Positions 5,511-6,247 of a DNA stretch of 6,247 bases are shown here, piece by piece. The position numbers were made by a program, and so were the translations under genes. Origin of the DNA: Xanthobacteraceae bacterium (lineage in GTDB: Bacteria; Pseudomonadota; Alphaproteobacteria; Rhizobiales; Xanthobacteraceae); assembly GCA_030039655.1 (NCBI GenBank), contig JASHVC010000552.1, positions 1-6,247 on the forward strand, in the 5' to 3' direction. Below the pieces are notes generated by a model. The model was given only the letters and a program-made list of their open reading frames with translations, searched no databases and had not been told where the DNA came from. Every line of letters begins with the position of its first letter. Positions within the stretch are counted from its first letter, which is position 1.

Positions 5511-6215
5511 GTGACATTTCCTGATATTCCGTCGCGGCTGTTAGGCATCTTCGGCGCGCTGGTTGTCTTTGGTGCCGCCAGCGCTGTGAGCACGAAGGCC
5601 GCGGGACCCGCGTCATACACTTTCACGATCTACGCTGACGAAGGCCACGGCGCCGTGGCTGGCCATGTGTTCGTCGAGCTGTCGGACGGCAAGAACAACC
5701 TCTATCGCGGTTTCTATCCGCAACAGGCCCGCACCGACACCTTCGGCAGAGAAATTGCGCCCCTGGGCTTGGGCGGCGGCGAGATTCGCGATGACGTCCA
5801 TCATCACTGGGACGTCAGGCATTCATACGATATTTCGAAGGACGATTTTCGCGACGCGCTGCAGCTCATCACCGCAGTCAGCAACCAGCATGGCTCCTGG
5901 TGTCTGACCAATCACTGCGGCGATTTCGCCTTGGCCGTCGCCAAAGCGGCGGGGATCCATTTGGATTTGTCGCAAAACACCGCTCTGGGAGACCGACCGG
6001 GAGTCGTCGGCCAATATCTCAGGCAGCACGGCGGCGTCACCCGGGAGGAGGACGTCGCGCGGTGCACCGCCGACGTTAATGCGCGTGCCGCCGCGGGCGA
6101 AGCCGCATTCGACCATTGCGGCGCTTGCACCGCCGCGGAAGTCCAACAGCACATCGCGCAGCTGCATCTCTTGCGCGACAACCAGCTCAAAGTCTGTGCT
6201 GCGATAGGGTTGTGA
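5511..6215 (+). CDS. Exported protein with the layout of a permuted papain-fold (NlpC/P60-like) cysteine hydrolase
   Basis: From GTG 5511 the protein has 234 residues. Residues 9-25 form a signal-peptide core with cleavage probably after Ala25 (ASA) or Ala31 (KAA). The next domain reads YTFTIYADEGHG, GHVFVELSDG with His52, and YRGFYP. A DDVHHHWDVRHSYDIS segment follows, then WCLTNHCGDFALAVAKAAGI with Cys136 at the 'NxC-DF' position. A His on an early strand followed by a Cys at a helix start is the order of circularly permuted papain-like enzymes, known for amidase or peptidase activity on cell-wall or lipid substrates. The substrate here is unknown. The tail (about 180-234) has Cys185, 203, 206 and 229, and probably forms a disulfide-linked helical module. 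A new reading frame starts 18 bases after the stop, suggesting an operon. The fold call is from motif recognition only. Confidence 0.85.
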   Translation: MTFPDIPSRLLGIFGALVVFGAASAVSTKAAGPASYTFTIYADEGHGAVAGHVFVELSDGKNNLYRGFYPQQARTDTFGREIAPLGLGGGEIRDDVHHHWDVRHSYDISKDDFRDALQLITAVSNQHGSWCLTNHCGDFALAVAKAAGIHLDLSQNTALGDRPGVVGQYLRQHGGVTREEDVARCTADVNARAAAGEAAFDHCGACTAAEVQQHIAQLHLLRDNQLKVCAAIGL

Positions 6216-6233
6216 ACCTGGGGGAAGACGGCA

Positions 6234-6247
6234 ATGGCATCACGGTC
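6234..6247 (+). CDS. Start of a downstream gene (partial, runs off the right edge)
   Basis: ATG 6234 begins a frame reading MASR up to the window edge. A purine-rich GGGGGAAG at 6220-6227 lies six bases upstream, a good ribosome site. The ATG is only 18 bases after the stop of the exported His/Cys protein and on the same strand, so the two are likely to be co-transcribed and may be functionally linked. Nothing can be said about the product from four codons. Confidence 0.5.

Overview
The window looks like an accessory or 'junkyard' stretch from an alphaproteobacterium, most likely of the Rhizobiales (Bradyrhizobium/Mesorhizobium type). This is an inference. It rests on moderate-to-high GC coding regions, a decayed IS1182-type transposase whose wording is common in rhizobia, a small conserved protein pattern I associate with that order, and several exported 'hypothetical' proteins. 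No rRNA, tRNA, CRISPR array or housekeeping gene is visible.

Left part (1-1690). The window opens with what may be the tail of a + strand gene (3-104). A broken piece of a repeated beta-propeller-like protein follows (about 107-403), with two and a fraction copies of a roughly 41-residue unit and a frameshift. Directly abutting it on the - strand is a small conserved protein that has lost its own stop codon (about 634-404), then a possible two-helix membrane protein (866-663). A secreted protein of unknown function (1094-1687, +) closes this part.

Middle part (1690-3120). Three perfect inverted repeats lie in a row at 1819-1884. Next to them is the C-terminal part of an IS1182-family transposase on the - strand (about 2676-1889), inactivated by a nonsense codon and several single-base indels. 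The stretch from about 2677 to 3120 has no gene I can name. An open + strand frame there may be another remnant.

Right part (3120-6247). This is the healthiest section. On the - strand lie a possible small protein (5093-4860), an alpha/beta hydrolase of the DUF900 type (4726-3617) and a small single-pass membrane protein with four cysteines in its predicted outer domain (3519-3121). The last two probably form an operon. On the + strand, an exported protein (5511-6215) has the His...Cys order of permuted papain-fold (NlpC/P60-like) hydrolases. It is followed after 18 bases by the start of another gene that runs off the window.

No complete known defence, secretion or biosynthetic system can be recognised. 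The most interesting material is the hydrolase/membrane-protein pair, including a possible ATT start codon, and the exported His/Cys protein with its cysteine-rich tail and downstream partner.
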